A stretch of 64,000 nucleotides of DNA from Nocardioides sediminis (GCF_003047295.1 NZ_PZYZ01000009.1:45036-109035); one strand, 5' to 3'; counted from the stretch's first letter, positions 53,176-62,269 are shown. The notes: generated from the letters alone by a model not told the origin. A program made the numbers and translations.

Positions 53176-54530
53176 AGGACGCTGACGTGCCCGCCGGGGT
53201 CGCCGACCTGACCCCGCTCGCGCAGGCCCGGGAGCAGAAGGCCTGGTACTGGTACGACTGGGCCAACAGCGCCTACGTCACCACGATCGCCACGGTCCTG
53301 CTGGCGCCCTACCTGATCGCGATCGCCGAGGAGGCCGCGGTCGACGACCGCGTCAGCGTGCTCGGGCTCTCGGTCGCCCCCGGCTCGCTGCCGTCCTACC
53401 TCGTCACGTTCTCCACCATCCTCTCCGCCCTGGTGCTGCCCCCGCTCGGGGCGATGATGGACCGCACGGAGAAGAAGAAGCAGTGGCTGGCCGGCTTCGC
53501 GTGGACCGGTGCGGCCTTCGCGTCGCTGCTGTGGTTCTGCCGGGGGGACAACTGGGAGATCGGCGCGGTGGCGGTGATCGGGGCCAACCTGTGCCTCGCG
53601 GCCTCGATGGTCGTCAACGACTCGATCCTGCCGCTCATCTCCGACGAGGCCAACCGGGACCGCGTCTCCTCGCGCGGCTGGGCGTGGGGCTACCTCGGCG
53701 GCGGCATGCTCCTGGCCGTCAACCTCGCGGTCGTCACGATCCTGCCGTTCGGGCTCTCCACCGGCGAGGCCGCCCGCATCTGCATGCTGTCGGCGGCGAT
53801 CTGGTGGGCGGGCTTCACGATCATCCCGTTCGTGCGGCTCCGCAACCACCCGCCGGTCGACGTGGAGCCCGCCGAGGGCAACGCGGTGGCGCGCAGCTTC
53901 GGCCAGCTCGCGGCGACCCTCAAGGACATGCGCAACTACCCGATGGCGCTGACGTTCCTGGTCGCCTACCTGTTCTTCAACGACGGCATCCAGACCGTCA
54001 TCGCCAGCTCCTCGACGTACGGCTCCGAGCAGCTCGGCCACGGCCAGTCGGTGCTCATCGGCACCATCCTGCTGGTGCAGTTCGTCGCGTTCTTCGGCGC
54101 GCTCCTCTTCGGCCGGCTCGCCGCGCGCCAGGGCGCCAAGCGGACCATCCTGATGGGCCTGGCGATCTGGATGGCGATCGTCACCGCGGCGCTGTTCCTG
54201 CCCGCCGGCAACGTGGCGCTGTTCATGGCGTTCGGGGTGGCGGTCGGCATCGTGCTCGGCGGCACCCAGGCGCTGGCCCGGTCCTACTTCTCGCTGCTCA
54301 TCCCCCGCGGCAAGGAGGCGGAGTACTTCAGCTTCTACCACGCGATGGACCGCGGAACCTCGTGGTTCGGCACCCTGGTCTTCGGCCTCGTCTACCAGTT
54401 CACCGGCTCCTACCGACCGGCGATCTTCGCGCTGATCGCGTTCTTCGTCATCGGCGGGCTCCTGCTCTCCCGCGTCGACACCGAGCGCGGGATCCGGGAC
54501 GCCGGCAACGCGCTGCCCGTCGTGGTCTGA
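53172..54530 (+). CDS. MFS transporter, UMF1/Atg22-like
   Basis: A 452-residue major-facilitator protein with about 12 membrane helices. The UMF1 signatures are AWYWYDWANSAYVTTIATVLLAPYL at the N-terminus and, later, TFLVAYLFFNDGIQTVIASSSTYGSEQLG and LGGTQALARSYFSLLIPRGKEAEYFSFYHAMDRGTSWFG. The transported compound is not known; vacuolar Atg22 moves amino acids. GTG 53172 overlaps the GDPD stop. Co-expression with a GDPD hints at uptake or export of phospholipid breakdown products (inference). Confidence 0.88.
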   Translation: MKDADVPAGVADLTPLAQAREQKAWYWYDWANSAYVTTIATVLLAPYLIAIAEEAAVDDRVSVLGLSVAPGSLPSYLVTFSTILSALVLPPLGAMMDRTEKKKQWLAGFAWTGAAFASLLWFCRGDNWEIGAVAVIGANLCLAASMVVNDSILPLISDEANRDRVSSRGWAWGYLGGGMLLAVNLAVVTILPFGLSTGEAARICMLSAAIWWAGFTIIPFVRLRNHPPVDVEPAEGNAVARSFGQLAATLKDMRNYPMALTFLVAYLFFNDGIQTVIASSSTYGSEQLGHGQSVLIGTILLVQFVAFFGALLFGRLAARQGAKRTILMGLAIWMAIVTAALFLPAGNVALFMAFGVAVGIVLGGTQALARSYFSLLIPRGKEAEYFSFYHAMDRGTSWFGTLVFGLVYQFTGSYRPAIFALIAFFVIGGLLLSRVDTERGIRDAGNALPVVV

Positions 54531-54603
54531 GGTCCTCCGGGGCCGGCCCGGTCCTCCGGCGGGACCTACCACCCGATGGGGTGGCTTGTGTCCACGGGAT
54601 TGG

Positions 54604-54630
54604 TTGAACCTTGGCGCTCCCCGCTACCTT
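54604..54630 (+). promoter_or_regulatory. Possible rbpA promoter
   Basis: TTGAAC (54604-54609) and TACCTT (54625-54630) with a 15-nt spacer, about 110 nt before rbpA. In other actinomycetes rbpA is stress-controlled; no clear SigR-type sequence was recognised. Confidence 0.35.
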
Positions 54631-54742
54631 GGAGGGAGCACCAGGACGAGAGACGCCCCAGGAACGGCGTCACGGACTCATGTTCCGATCGTCCCTCTCC
54701 CGACTCACTCGGGGTCAGCACACATCATCTGGAGGTGGCTCA

Positions 54743-55129
54743 ATGGCGGAGCGCACGCTACGTGGCGCAAGGCTCGGCGGCCAGAGTTTCGAGGACGAGC
54801 GCGGGATCGAGTTCGCGGCCCGACAGCAGGTCGGCTACCGCTGCGAGCACGGTCACGAGTTCGAGATCACCATGTCGGTCGAGGCGGAGATCCCCGCCAT
54901 CTGGGAGTGCCCGCGTTGTGGGGCGCAGGCACTCAGCACCGCGGGCATCAAGCCCGAGGAGAAGGCCGAGAAGCCCGCCCGCACGCACTGGGACATGCTC
55001 CTGGAGCGTCGCTCGGAGAAGGAGCTCGAGGACATCCTCAAGGAGCGTCTCGAGCTGCTCCGCGGCGGTGAGATCGGTCCGGCGCACCTGCACCGGGCCA
55101 ACGCCAAGAAGCGCAAGGCCACTGCCTGA
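54743..55129 (+). CDS. rbpA: RNA polymerase-binding protein RbpA
   Basis: A 128-residue RbpA. The N-terminal tail is MAERTLRGARLGGQSFEDERGIEFAARQQVGYRCEHGHEFEITM. A zinc-type core follows with CEHGHEF and CPRCGAQ, then a basic linker and the sigma-interaction helix KARTHWDMLLERRSEKELEDILKERLELLRGG (read from KPARTHWDML). RbpA stabilises the sigma factor on RNA polymerase and promotes open complexes; it also affects rifampicin sensitivity. ATG 54743 follows GGAGG. The Cys count (two in the ribbon) is fewer than in four-Cys homologues. Confidence 0.93.
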   Translation: MAERTLRGARLGGQSFEDERGIEFAARQQVGYRCEHGHEFEITMSVEAEIPAIWECPRCGAQALSTAGIKPEEKAEKPARTHWDMLLERRSEKELEDILKERLELLRGGEIGPAHLHRANAKKRKATA

Positions 55130-55148
55130 CGGCAGCCGAGCCGACGAC

Positions 55149-55667
55149 TCACTCGTCGTCGACTACCTCGCCCCGGACCACCGGCCCCTCAGGGTCGGGT
55201 CCGGGGCGTCGTGCGTCCCGGGGACCCTGCGGGCCACTGCCGAACGGACCACCGAACGACCCGCCGAGCGGACCGGCGGCGGGCCCGACCAGCCGGGCGG
55301 CCACCAGCCTGGTGAGCAGGCGTCGGGCCACGGGGCGGGTGACGGGCAGGATGAGCAGGATCCCCACGACGTCGCTGACGAAGCCGGGCGTGAGCATCAG
55401 CGTGCCGCCGATCAGGATCAGCCCCGCGTCCGCGAGCTCCCGGGCCGGCATCCGTCCGGTCTCCAGCGCCTCGCGGAGCGCGGCCCACGCGCGCGAGCCC
55501 TCGCGCTTGACGAGCCAGGCGCCCAGGGCGCTGGCCGCGATCAGCAGCAGGATCGTCCACCACGCGCCGATCACCTGGCCCACCTGGACGAGCACGAAGA
55601 TCTCGACCAGCGGCACCACGACGAAGGCGACCAGCAGCAGCCACCCGGGGATCCTCAGGACCTTCAT
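55149..55667 (-). CDS. fxsA: FxsA family membrane protein
   Basis: A 172-residue FxsA protein: about three membrane helices (WLLLVAFVVVPLVEIFVLVQVGQVIGAWWTILLLIAASALGAWLVKREG) and the family phrase GGTLMLTPGFVSDVVGILLILPVTRP, then a Gly/Pro-rich basic tail. FxsA affects F-exclusion of phage T7 in E. coli when overexpressed; its normal role is unknown. ATG 55667 overlaps the ppm1 stop (ATGA), which fixes the start; an in-frame GTG upstream is unlikely. Confidence 0.85.
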   Translation of the reverse strand: MKVLRIPGWLLLVAFVVVPLVEIFVLVQVGQVIGAWWTILLLIAASALGAWLVKREGSRAWAALREALETGRMPARELADAGLILIGGTLMLTPGFVSDVVGILLILPVTRPVARRLLTRLVAARLVGPAAGPLGGSFGGPFGSGPQGPRDARRPGPDPEGPVVRGEVVDDE

Positions 55668-56446
55668 CGCGTCCGCCGTCCCCGCCGTGCCTGGGCGAGC
55701 TGGACGCGACGCTCCCGCAGTCCCCACGTCGTGATGCGCCGCAGCGACTCACCGGCCACCGCACCGCTCATCTTGGAGTCCCCGCGCACCCGCTCGACGA
55801 ACTCGATCGGCACCTCGACGACCCGCAGCCCGGCCTGCACGGCGCGGTAGGCCAGGTCGGTCTGGAAGACGTAGCCGGTGCTCTGCACGCCGGCGAGGTC
55901 GATCTTCTCCAGCGCCTCGCGACGGAAGAGCCGGAAGCCCGCGGTCGCGTCCCGGACGTGGATCCCGAGCAGCAGCCGGACGTAGAGGTTGCCGCCGCGC
56001 GAGAGGAGCAGGCGGGTGAGCGGCCAGTTGACCACCGCTCCGCCGGGCACGTAGCGCGAGCCGATGACGAGGTCGGCCGTGGCCAGCGCCGTGAGCAGCC
56101 GGTGCAGCTGCTCGGGCTGGTGCGACCCGTCGGCGTCCATCTCGCCGATCACGTCGTACCCGCGCTCGAGGGCGACGGCGAAGCCGTGCAGGTACGCCGC
56201 GCCGAGCCCGGCCTTCTCGGTCCGGTGCACGACGGTGACCTGCGGGTCGGCCGCGGCCAGCCGGTCGGCGACCGCACCCGTGCCGTCGGGCGAGTCGTCG
56301 TCGACGACGAGGAGGTCGACGGTGGGCTCGGCAGCGCGCATCCGGCCGACGATCCACTCCAGGTTGTCGACCTCGTTGTAGGTGGGCACGACCATCACGA
56401 CCCGTCCGAGTCCCTCGGTGCCCGTCCCGAGTCCCTCGGTGCTCAT
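55664..56446 (-). CDS. ppm1: Polyprenol monophosphomannose synthase (Ppm1/Dpm1-like)
   Basis: A 260-residue GT2 glycosyltransferase. Motifs: VVMVVPTYNEVDNLEWIVGRM, VDLLVVDDDSPDGTG (nucleotide-sugar site), YDVIGEMDADGSHQPEQL (DxD), VQSTGYVFQTDLAYRA and IEFVERVRGDSKMSG. It makes polyprenyl-phospho-mannose used for mannosylating lipoglycans and secreted proteins. In mycobacteria Ppm1 is a fusion of Lnt-like and catalytic domains; here the two are separate genes whose stop and start overlap (ATGA), so they can act as a pair. Confidence 0.92.
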   Translation of the reverse strand: MSTEGLGTGTEGLGRVVMVVPTYNEVDNLEWIVGRMRAAEPTVDLLVVDDDSPDGTGAVADRLAAADPQVTVVHRTEKAGLGAAYLHGFAVALERGYDVIGEMDADGSHQPEQLHRLLTALATADLVIGSRYVPGGAVVNWPLTRLLLSRGGNLYVRLLLGIHVRDATAGFRLFRREALEKIDLAGVQSTGYVFQTDLAYRAVQAGLRVVEVPIEFVERVRGDSKMSGAVAGESLRRITTWGLRERRVQLAQARRGRRTR

Positions 56447-57996
56447 GCGGAGACCCGCGCCATCGTCCGTGCCCTCCCGGTCGGTCCACCGCGGTCGCGG
56501 TGTGCAGGACGACGATACGGAACCAGGATGAACGCCAGGCACAGAATCGTGATCGCCACGCTGGCGCGTCCTGGCCAGGCGCCCATCCACACGCCCGGGG
56601 TCAGTCCGTCGACGAGCGAGACCTCCGCCAGCAGGACGTCCTGGGTGCGCGGCGCGGCACTGTCGACGACGGAGCCGTCGGGGGCGACGACACCGGAGAC
56701 GCCGTTGATGGCGGCCACCACGACGTACCGCCCGGTCTCGACGGCGCGCAGCCGGCTGATCTCGAACTGCTGGTCGATCTGGGCGGTGTTGATGAACATC
56801 GCGTTGCTCGTCTGGACCGTGACGAGCTCGCCCCCGCGGGCCACCTGGCCGTGGACCACGTCGTCGTAGGCGACGTCGAAGCAGATGGCGTCGGCCACCC
56901 GTGCCTCCCCCACCCGCAGCGGCTCCAGGCTGGTCCCGCGGGCCATGTCGCGCGGGATGAGGGCGAGCTGGCCGTAGGTGTCGGGCAGGATCGAGCCGCG
57001 GAACGGGATGTACTCGCCGTAGGGCACGGGGTGGCGCTTGGTGTAGCGGTCTCCCCCGCCCAGCCCGGGCTGCCAGACGATGCCCTGGTTGAGCACCTCG
57101 TCGGTGCGTGGCGAGTCGACCATGCCGCCGACCAGGATGGGCACGCCGATGGCGTCCGACGCGGCGACGACGCCGGCGTTGACCTCGGTGTCGGTGAAGG
57201 GGTCGACGGCGGTGGAGTTCTCGGGCCACACGACGAGGTCGGGACGCGGCACCTCGCCGGCCTCGACGTCGGCGGCGAGGTCCTGGGTGAGTGCCACGTG
57301 GTTGGCCGTGATCTCGCGGTGGACGGCGGGGACGTCGGTGCCGTCACCGGGGACGTCGCCCTGCACGGCCGCGACGGTGAGCTCGCCGGCCGCGTCGACG
57401 CCGGGGACGGCGTCGTACGACCCGGCGAGCGGGAGCAGCGTGACGACGGCGAGACCGCCGGCCGCCGCGAGCGCGGCGGCCCGACGTCGCAGCCGGCTGG
57501 TGACCAGCCAGGCGAGGAAGGTGCCGGTGAGGGCGACCACGAGGCTGACGCCGGTCATGCCCAGCCACGGGATCGCGGGCTGCCACCACGTGTCGGCGGT
57601 CGCGTAGGCGAGCCGTCCCCACGGCAGCCCGCCGAAGGGCCACGCGCCCCGCCAGGTCTCGACCGCGACCCACGCGCAGGCGGCCCAGACCGGCCAGGCA
57701 CGCAGCCGGGTCACCAGCGCCAGGGCCATGCCCAGCGGGCCGAAGTAGAGGGCTTGGAACAGCGAGAGCGCGAGCCAGGCGTCGGTGCCGACCGCTCGCA
57801 TCCACCACAGCAGGGTCGTCGTGAAGCCGATGCCGAAGAGCCATCCGACTACGGCTCCCCAGCGGACCGGCAGGCCGCGCACCGCGAGCACCAGCACGGC
57901 CAGGGCCACCGGCATCAGCACGGCGAGCCCGACCGGCTCGAAGGCCAGGGAGAGCACGACGCCGCCCAGCAGGGCGGCGAGGCAGCGGAGCATCAC
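56443..57996 (-). CDS. lnt: Apolipoprotein N-acyltransferase
   Basis: A 517-residue Lnt. About seven N-terminal membrane helices (1-195) are followed by a nitrilase-fold domain with the Glu-Lys-Cys triad: E in VVWPENSTAVDP, K in DRYTKRHPVPYGEYIPFR and C in ADAICFDVAYDD. A final helix lies near 475-495. It adds the third acyl chain to lipoproteins and could partner the adjacent polyprenol-mannose synthase. GTG 57996 lies 6 nt after a minus-strand TAGCGT box; ATG 57993 follows directly. Confidence 0.92.
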   Translation of the reverse strand: MMLRCLAALLGGVVLSLAFEPVGLAVLMPVALAVLVLAVRGLPVRWGAVVGWLFGIGFTTTLLWWMRAVGTDAWLALSLFQALYFGPLGMALALVTRLRAWPVWAACAWVAVETWRGAWPFGGLPWGRLAYATADTWWQPAIPWLGMTGVSLVVALTGTFLAWLVTSRLRRRAAALAAAGGLAVVTLLPLAGSYDAVPGVDAAGELTVAAVQGDVPGDGTDVPAVHREITANHVALTQDLAADVEAGEVPRPDLVVWPENSTAVDPFTDTEVNAGVVAASDAIGVPILVGGMVDSPRTDEVLNQGIVWQPGLGGGDRYTKRHPVPYGEYIPFRGSILPDTYGQLALIPRDMARGTSLEPLRVGEARVADAICFDVAYDDVVHGQVARGGELVTVQTSNAMFINTAQIDQQFEISRLRAVETGRYVVVAAINGVSGVVAPDGSVVDSAAPRTQDVLLAEVSLVDGLTPGVWMGAWPGRASVAITILCLAFILVPYRRPAHRDRGGPTGRARTMARVSA

Positions 57997-58002
57997 GACG
58001 CC

Positions 58003-58008
58003 ACGCTA
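58003..58008 (-). promoter_or_regulatory. Leaderless -10 box of lnt-ppm1-fxsA
   Basis: Minus-strand TAGCGT, 6 nt before GTG 57996. The gap 57997-58401 otherwise holds only the terminator at 58373; nothing else was recognised. Confidence 0.5.
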
Positions 58009-58372
58009 TCCGGCCGGGCCACGACTCGTGGCTGCAGCGGGAACGGGGGGCGCGCTGACCCTTCGGACCAACCCGAGACCGACCGGCTGCCGAACAGCGG
58101 GAAGTTGTCTACGGAGCCACCGGGCCCCCCGTATCCACCCTCGTGGTGCGAGACCGACCTCCGCGGACAAGTCGGCTCAGATGCTGGCTTCACACCTTCC
58201 GACCGGCCACTCGGACGTCGGTCCGCTGGCCACGATCTGCACAGGCGGACCGTGGAACCCTGTCTCGCCCGGCGGTGGGTGTCAACCTGGTCCTGACCAG
58301 CACAAACGCGCGAATCCGCAGGTCATCGAGGGGGCACTTACCCAGAATCGAGGAGGAATTTTGCGAAGGCCC

Positions 58373-58397
58373 CGGCGTGTCGCGTGGGGACACGCCG
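58373..58397 (-). terminator. Terminator of the kdd-kamD-kamE-kal operon
   Basis: Perfect 9-nt arms CGGCGTGTC and GACACGCCG around a 7-nt loop, 4 nt past the kal stop. A T-richer stretch follows on the minus strand. Confidence 0.65.
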
Positions 58398-58401
58398 AGG
58401 A

Positions 58402-58821
58402 TCAGCCTCGGGACGGTGGTACGACGACGGTCCCGGTCGCTGTGGTGGCCACCACCGGGGGGTCGAGGAGCGCCGCGGCGCCGGGTGCGTCCTCGGTGGC
58501 GGCGCCCCGGGCGACGACCATCACCACGAAGTCCATGACCCTGCTGCGGGTGCCCTCACGGGCCAGGGTCGCGGTCACCTCGAGCACGTCGCCGGCGCGC
58601 ACCGGAGCCACGAACTGCACGTCGGAGTACGACGCGAAGAGGCCCTCGTCACCGTCGAGCAGGATGCACATCTCGGTCGCCACGTCGCCGAAGAGGCCCA
58701 GGGAGTAGGCCCCGTCGACGAGGTTGCCGGCGTAGTGCGCGTGGCTGTAGGGCACGTAGCGGCGGTGGGTGACGGTGGTCCCCACCCGGTCGTGGCCCTG
58801 CTGGTCGTGCTGGTCGGTCAT
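58402..58821 (-). CDS. kal: 3-aminobutyryl-CoA ammonia lyase (Kal), hotdog fold
   Basis: A 139-residue hotdog-fold protein with YVPYSHAHYAGNLVDGAYSLGLFGDVATEMCILLDGDEGLFASYSDVQFVAPVRAGDVLEV, the pattern of 3-aminobutyryl-CoA ammonia lyase from lysine fermenters. It removes ammonia from L-3-aminobutyryl-CoA to give crotonyl-CoA. ATG 58821 overlaps the kamE stop, so it is translationally coupled and last in the operon. The thioesterase-like hotdog fold alone would be less specific; the gene context supports Kal. Confidence 0.85.
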   Translation of the reverse strand: MTDQHDQQGHDRVGTTVTHRRYVPYSHAHYAGNLVDGAYSLGLFGDVATEMCILLDGDEGLFASYSDVQFVAPVRAGDVLEVTATLAREGTRSRVMDFVVMVVARGAATEDAPGAAALLDPPVVATTATGTVVVPPSRG

Positions 58822-59555
58822 GACGCCTTCCGGGTCGTGAGGCGGTGGACGAGGTAGGAGGCGACCTCCCCGGGCGTCGTACCCCGGCTGAAGACGCGGT
58901 CGACGCCGAGCTCCTCGGCCATGGTCTCGTCGAAGCGCGGGCCCCCGACGACCAGGAGCGGCCGCTTGGCCGGCGGGTAGGACTCCCGGAACGCCGCGGA
59001 CATCTCGCGGGTGTTGAGCAGGTGCGCGTCTCGCTGGGTGACGACCTGGGAGACCAGCACCGCGTCGGCCTTCTCGGCGATGGCGGCCTCGACGAGCTGC
59101 GGGACCCCGACCTGGGCGCCGAGGTTGACCACCTTGACCTCGCGGTAGTACTCCAGCCCCTTCTCCCCCGCGAACCCCTTGATGTTGAGGATCGCGTCGA
59201 TCCCCACCGTGTGGGCGTCGGTGCCGATGCACCCACCGACCACGACCATCCGCCGGCGCAGGGAGCGCTTGATGGCGGCGTTGGCCTCCTTGGGGGTGAG
59301 CAGCGGGTAGTCCCGCTCGACGACCTCGACCTGGTCGGTGTCGACGAGGTGGTTGACCCGGCCGTAGACGACGAAGAACGTGAAGTCGTCGCCCATCGGC
59401 TTGGCGTGCACCACCAGGGCGGGGTCCATGCCCATCTTGTTGGCGAGCTGCGCGGCCGCACCCTCGGCGACCTTGGAGTGCTTGATCGGCAGGGTGAAGG
59501 ACAGCTGCACCATGCCGTCGCCGGTGGTGTCGCCGTAGGGGCGGACGATCGTCAC
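58818..59555 (-). CDS. kamE: D-lysine 5,6-aminomutase, beta (B12-binding) subunit
   Basis: A 245-residue beta subunit. The cobalamin motif D113-x-H115-x-x-G118 lies in GTDAHTVGIDAILN and indicates base-off, His-on B12 binding. K126 in LNIKGFAGEKGLEYY fits the lysine that forms the internal aldimine with PLP. With KamD it moves the terminal amino group of beta-lysine (or D-lysine) to C5. GTG 59555 overlaps the kamD stop, and the N-terminus VRPYGDTTGDGMVQLSFTLP is typical of the family. Confidence 0.92.
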   Translation of the reverse strand: MTIVRPYGDTTGDGMVQLSFTLPIKHSKVAEGAAAQLANKMGMDPALVVHAKPMGDDFTFFVVYGRVNHLVDTDQVEVVERDYPLLTPKEANAAIKRSLRRRMVVVGGCIGTDAHTVGIDAILNIKGFAGEKGLEYYREVKVVNLGAQVGVPQLVEAAIAEKADAVLVSQVVTQRDAHLLNTREMSAAFRESYPPAKRPLLVVGGPRFDETMAEELGVDRVFSRGTTPGEVASYLVHRLTTRKAS

Positions 59556-61129
59556 TTGTCGCCCTCCAGGATCTCGGTGGCGGGGTTGTAGTGGTCGGGC
59601 GCCTTGCGGGCCACGCCGTCGAGGCCGCGGCCCTTGTCGGCGGGGCGCTTCATCAGGCCGAAGGTGCCGTCGGCGATCGCGTCGAGGAGGCCCGCGCCGT
59701 AGTTGGTGCCCGGGTGCGCCTTGATGTCCTCCAGCAGCTGGATGGACTCCCCCAGCACCTGCTTGGCGCGGGTGTTGATGAAGCCGTCGGGCGTGGGGTG
59801 GAAGTCCTCGTGCAGGTTGCCGGCGGCGTCCATGACGTAGCGGACGTTCTGCAGGGCCAGGTCGCGGTCGGAGAGCCACGGGGTGACGACGGCCTCGGTC
59901 ATCATGCCCACGAGCAGGATGCCCTGGTCGGTGAGCGCGCCGACCAGGTTGAAGAAGCCGTCCAGCAGGTAGCCGCGGAACACGTCGCCGGTCATGTGCC
60001 GGGTCGGCGGCATCCACTTGAGCGGCGCCTTGGGGAACAGCTCGCGGGCCAGCAGCGCGTGCGCGAGCTCCATGCGGAACGAGTCGGGGACCGCTGGGTC
60101 GATCTCGAAGGCGTGCCCGAGGCCGAGCTGCCAGTCCTCGAGGCCGGCCTCCTTGGCGAAGTACTCGTTGAGCAGCTGGCTGGTGGTCACCGTGTGTGCG
60201 GCCTCGACCGCGTCGGCCGTGGTGAGGTAGTTGTCCTCGCCGGTGTTGATGATGATCCCCGCGCGGGCGTGGACCTGGCGGCTGAACCGCTGGTCGACGA
60301 AGGTGCGGATCGGGTTGATGTCGCGGAAGAGGATCCCGTACATCGAGTCGTTGAGCATCATGTCGAGCCGCTCGAGGCCCGCCAGCGCCGCGATCTCGGG
60401 CATGCACAGCCCCGACGCGTAGTTGGTCAGCCGGACGTAGCGCCCGAGCTCCCTGCTGGTCTCGTCGAGCGCGGCCCGCATCAGCCGGAAGTTCTCCTGC
60501 GTGGCGTAGGTGCCGGCGAAGCCCTCGCGCGTGGCCCCCTCCGGCACGAAGTCCAGCAGCGACTGGCCCGTGCTGCGGATGACCGCGATGACGTCGGCGC
60601 CCTCGCGGGCCGCCGCCTGCGCCTGGGGGATGTCCTCGTGGATGTCGCCGGTGGCGACGATGAGGTAGATCCACGGCTTGCGGGGGGCGTCGCCCACCTT
60701 GGCGATGATCCGCTCGCGCTCGACGCGCCGGCGGTCGATCTGCTTGATGCCCGCCCCGACGGCCTTGCGGGAGGCGGTGCGTGCCCTCGTCAGGTCGCGT
60801 CCCTCGGGGATGCGGAAGGTGACCGACCCGGCGCCGGCCTTCTGGGCGAGCACGAGCAGGTCCTCGGCCTCCCCGCGGAGCAGGGCGTCCCACACGGGCA
60901 GCGCGACTCCGTGCTCGAGGCCCACGTCCGCGCGCACCGCGTCCGCCAGCCGGTTGACCCAGGGGGTCCCCTCGGCGTCCGCGCCGCCGAGGCCGGCCAG
61001 GCGCAGCGTCGCGCGCTCGACGCTCACGGTCGTGTGCTGCTGGGCGGTCTTCACGATGGGGCGGCCGACCTGGCGCGCGAGGGTGCGCGCGCGTCGTACG
61101 TCGGCGGCGTCGAGGGTGAGCTTGCCCAT
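59552..61129 (-). CDS. kamD: D-lysine 5,6-aminomutase, alpha subunit
   Basis: A 525-residue alpha chain (TIM-barrel, adenosylcobalamin and PLP site). Conserved family phrases include WIYLIVATGDIHEDIPQAQAAAREGADVIAVIRSTGQSLLD, ATYATQENFR-type GTYATQENFRLM, RLTNYASGLCMPEIA, MLNDSMYGILFRDINP and IINTGEDNYLTTADAVE. It acts as a heterotetramer with KamE. The ATG at 61129 overlaps the kdd stop by one base. Size is close to the clostridial enzyme (about 515 residues). Confidence 0.92.
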   Translation of the reverse strand: MGKLTLDAADVRRARTLARQVGRPIVKTAQQHTTVSVERATLRLAGLGGADAEGTPWVNRLADAVRADVGLEHGVALPVWDALLRGEAEDLLVLAQKAGAGSVTFRIPEGRDLTRARTASRKAVGAGIKQIDRRRVERERIIAKVGDAPRKPWIYLIVATGDIHEDIPQAQAAAREGADVIAVIRSTGQSLLDFVPEGATREGFAGTYATQENFRLMRAALDETSRELGRYVRLTNYASGLCMPEIAALAGLERLDMMLNDSMYGILFRDINPIRTFVDQRFSRQVHARAGIIINTGEDNYLTTADAVEAAHTVTTSQLLNEYFAKEAGLEDWQLGLGHAFEIDPAVPDSFRMELAHALLARELFPKAPLKWMPPTRHMTGDVFRGYLLDGFFNLVGALTDQGILLVGMMTEAVVTPWLSDRDLALQNVRYVMDAAGNLHEDFHPTPDGFINTRAKQVLGESIQLLEDIKAHPGTNYGAGLLDAIADGTFGLMKRPADKGRGLDGVARKAPDHYNPATEILEGDK

Positions 61130-62181
61130 CAGAGCCTCCGCTCGAAGAGGCCGCGCACGCCGGCGTGGCCGCGCAGCAGGTCCAGGGCGTACGCCGCGTG
61201 GCCGGGGACGTAGCCGTTGCCGACGAGCATGCGGACGTCGGCGGCGAGCCCCTCCGCACCCAGCGCGGCGGCGCTGAAGGAGGTGGCCATCGAGAAGAAG
61301 ATCACCGTGCCGCCGTCGGCGGTGGCCAGGACGGCGCCGCCCTCGCAGCCGGGCACGTCGACGCACACGACGGTGACGTCGGCCGGACCCCCCGCCGCGG
61401 TGACCGCGTCACGCAGGGCGATCGGGTCGCGGGCGTCGGCGACGGCCACGGCGTCGGCCAGGTCGGCGCCGCGCAGCAGGTCGGCCTCGGCCTCGTGGGG
61501 CACGACCCCGATCGTGCGGGTGGCGCCGGCGTCGCGGGCGGCGGCGAGACTCAGGGAGCCGGACTTGCCCGCTCCCCCGACCACGGCGACGGTCACCCCG
61601 CGGCCGCGGGCGGCGTGCTCCTCCACCACGCGGCGGGTGAGCGCGGGTGCCCCGCACACGTCCATGACGCTGAGGCTGAGCTCGGGGGCGAGGTCGTCGG
61701 GGAGCACCGCCGCGATGGAGCGGCCGAAGAGGATCGCGTAGCCGTCGCACGGCACCTGCTCGCTCGTGCCGTCCCAGTCCGCGAGGCCGTCCTCGATGAC
61801 GAGCGGGGTGAGCGTGAGGCTGACCAGCGTGGCCACCCGGTCGCCGACGGCGAGGCCGAGGGGCGACTCGGGGCCGACCTCCTCCACGGTGCCCACGAGC
61901 ATCCCGCCGGACCCGGTCTCGGGGTTCTGCATCTTGCCGCGTCCGGCGACGATCTCCAGCACCGCGCGGCGTACGCCGTCGCCGTCCCCGTGGGTGCGCT
62001 CGAGCTGGCGGAACGACGCGGCGTCGAGGTTGAGCCGCTCCACCCGGATGCGCACCTCGTCGGGCCACAGCTCGCGCCGGGTGTCGAGGCGCTCGGCGGC
62101 CTGCGGCAGCACCGTCCGCTCGTCGAGGACCCGGTGGAGACCCGTGGGATCGCTGGTGGAGATGGTCGGCGAGGTCGACAT
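61129..62181 (-). CDS. kdd: L-erythro-3,5-diaminohexanoate dehydrogenase
   Basis: A 350-residue MDR-like dehydrogenase that oxidises 3,5-diaminohexanoate to 5-amino-3-oxohexanoate with NAD(P). Typical features are MQNPETGSGGMLVGTVEEVG near the start, the dinucleotide fold VTVAVVGGAGKSGSLSLAAARDAGA and the end IFFSMATSFSAAALGAEGLAADVRMLVGNGYVPGHA. ATG 62181 with AAGGAA about 10 nt upstream. It is first in the minus-strand operon and is divergent from kamA across 179 nt. Confidence 0.9.
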   Translation of the reverse strand: MSTSPTISTSDPTGLHRVLDERTVLPQAAERLDTRRELWPDEVRIRVERLNLDAASFRQLERTHGDGDGVRRAVLEIVAGRGKMQNPETGSGGMLVGTVEEVGPESPLGLAVGDRVATLVSLTLTPLVIEDGLADWDGTSEQVPCDGYAILFGRSIAAVLPDDLAPELSLSVMDVCGAPALTRRVVEEHAARGRGVTVAVVGGAGKSGSLSLAAARDAGATRTIGVVPHEAEADLLRGADLADAVAVADARDPIALRDAVTAAGGPADVTVVCVDVPGCEGGAVLATADGGTVIFFSMATSFSAAALGAEGLAADVRMLVGNGYVPGHAAYALDLLRGHAGVRGLFERRL

Positions 62182-62238
62182 GACCGCTTGGTTCCTTCGC
62201 TGCTGACTGCGTATGACGGGAAATATTGCGGCGCGTCA

Positions 62239-62269
62239 TTGGACTCGCCGAAGGATCTCCGCCTACTCT
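62239..62269 (+). promoter_or_regulatory. Possible kamA promoter
   Basis: TTGGAC (62239-62244) and TACTCT (62264-62269) with a 19-nt spacer, about 92 nt before kamA. The spacer is slightly long, so support is moderate. Confidence 0.35.

Noticed and set aside
54531..54742. A SigR-type (GGGAAT-N18-GTT) promoter for rbpA
   Set aside because: I looked because rbpA is stress-controlled elsewhere, but no matching pair at the right spacing is visible.
57997..58372. A possible small gene or RNA in the lnt-kal gap
   Set aside because: Frames lack a convincing start site and codon pattern; a GAGGAGG at about 58350 points into the terminator. Nothing could be supported.
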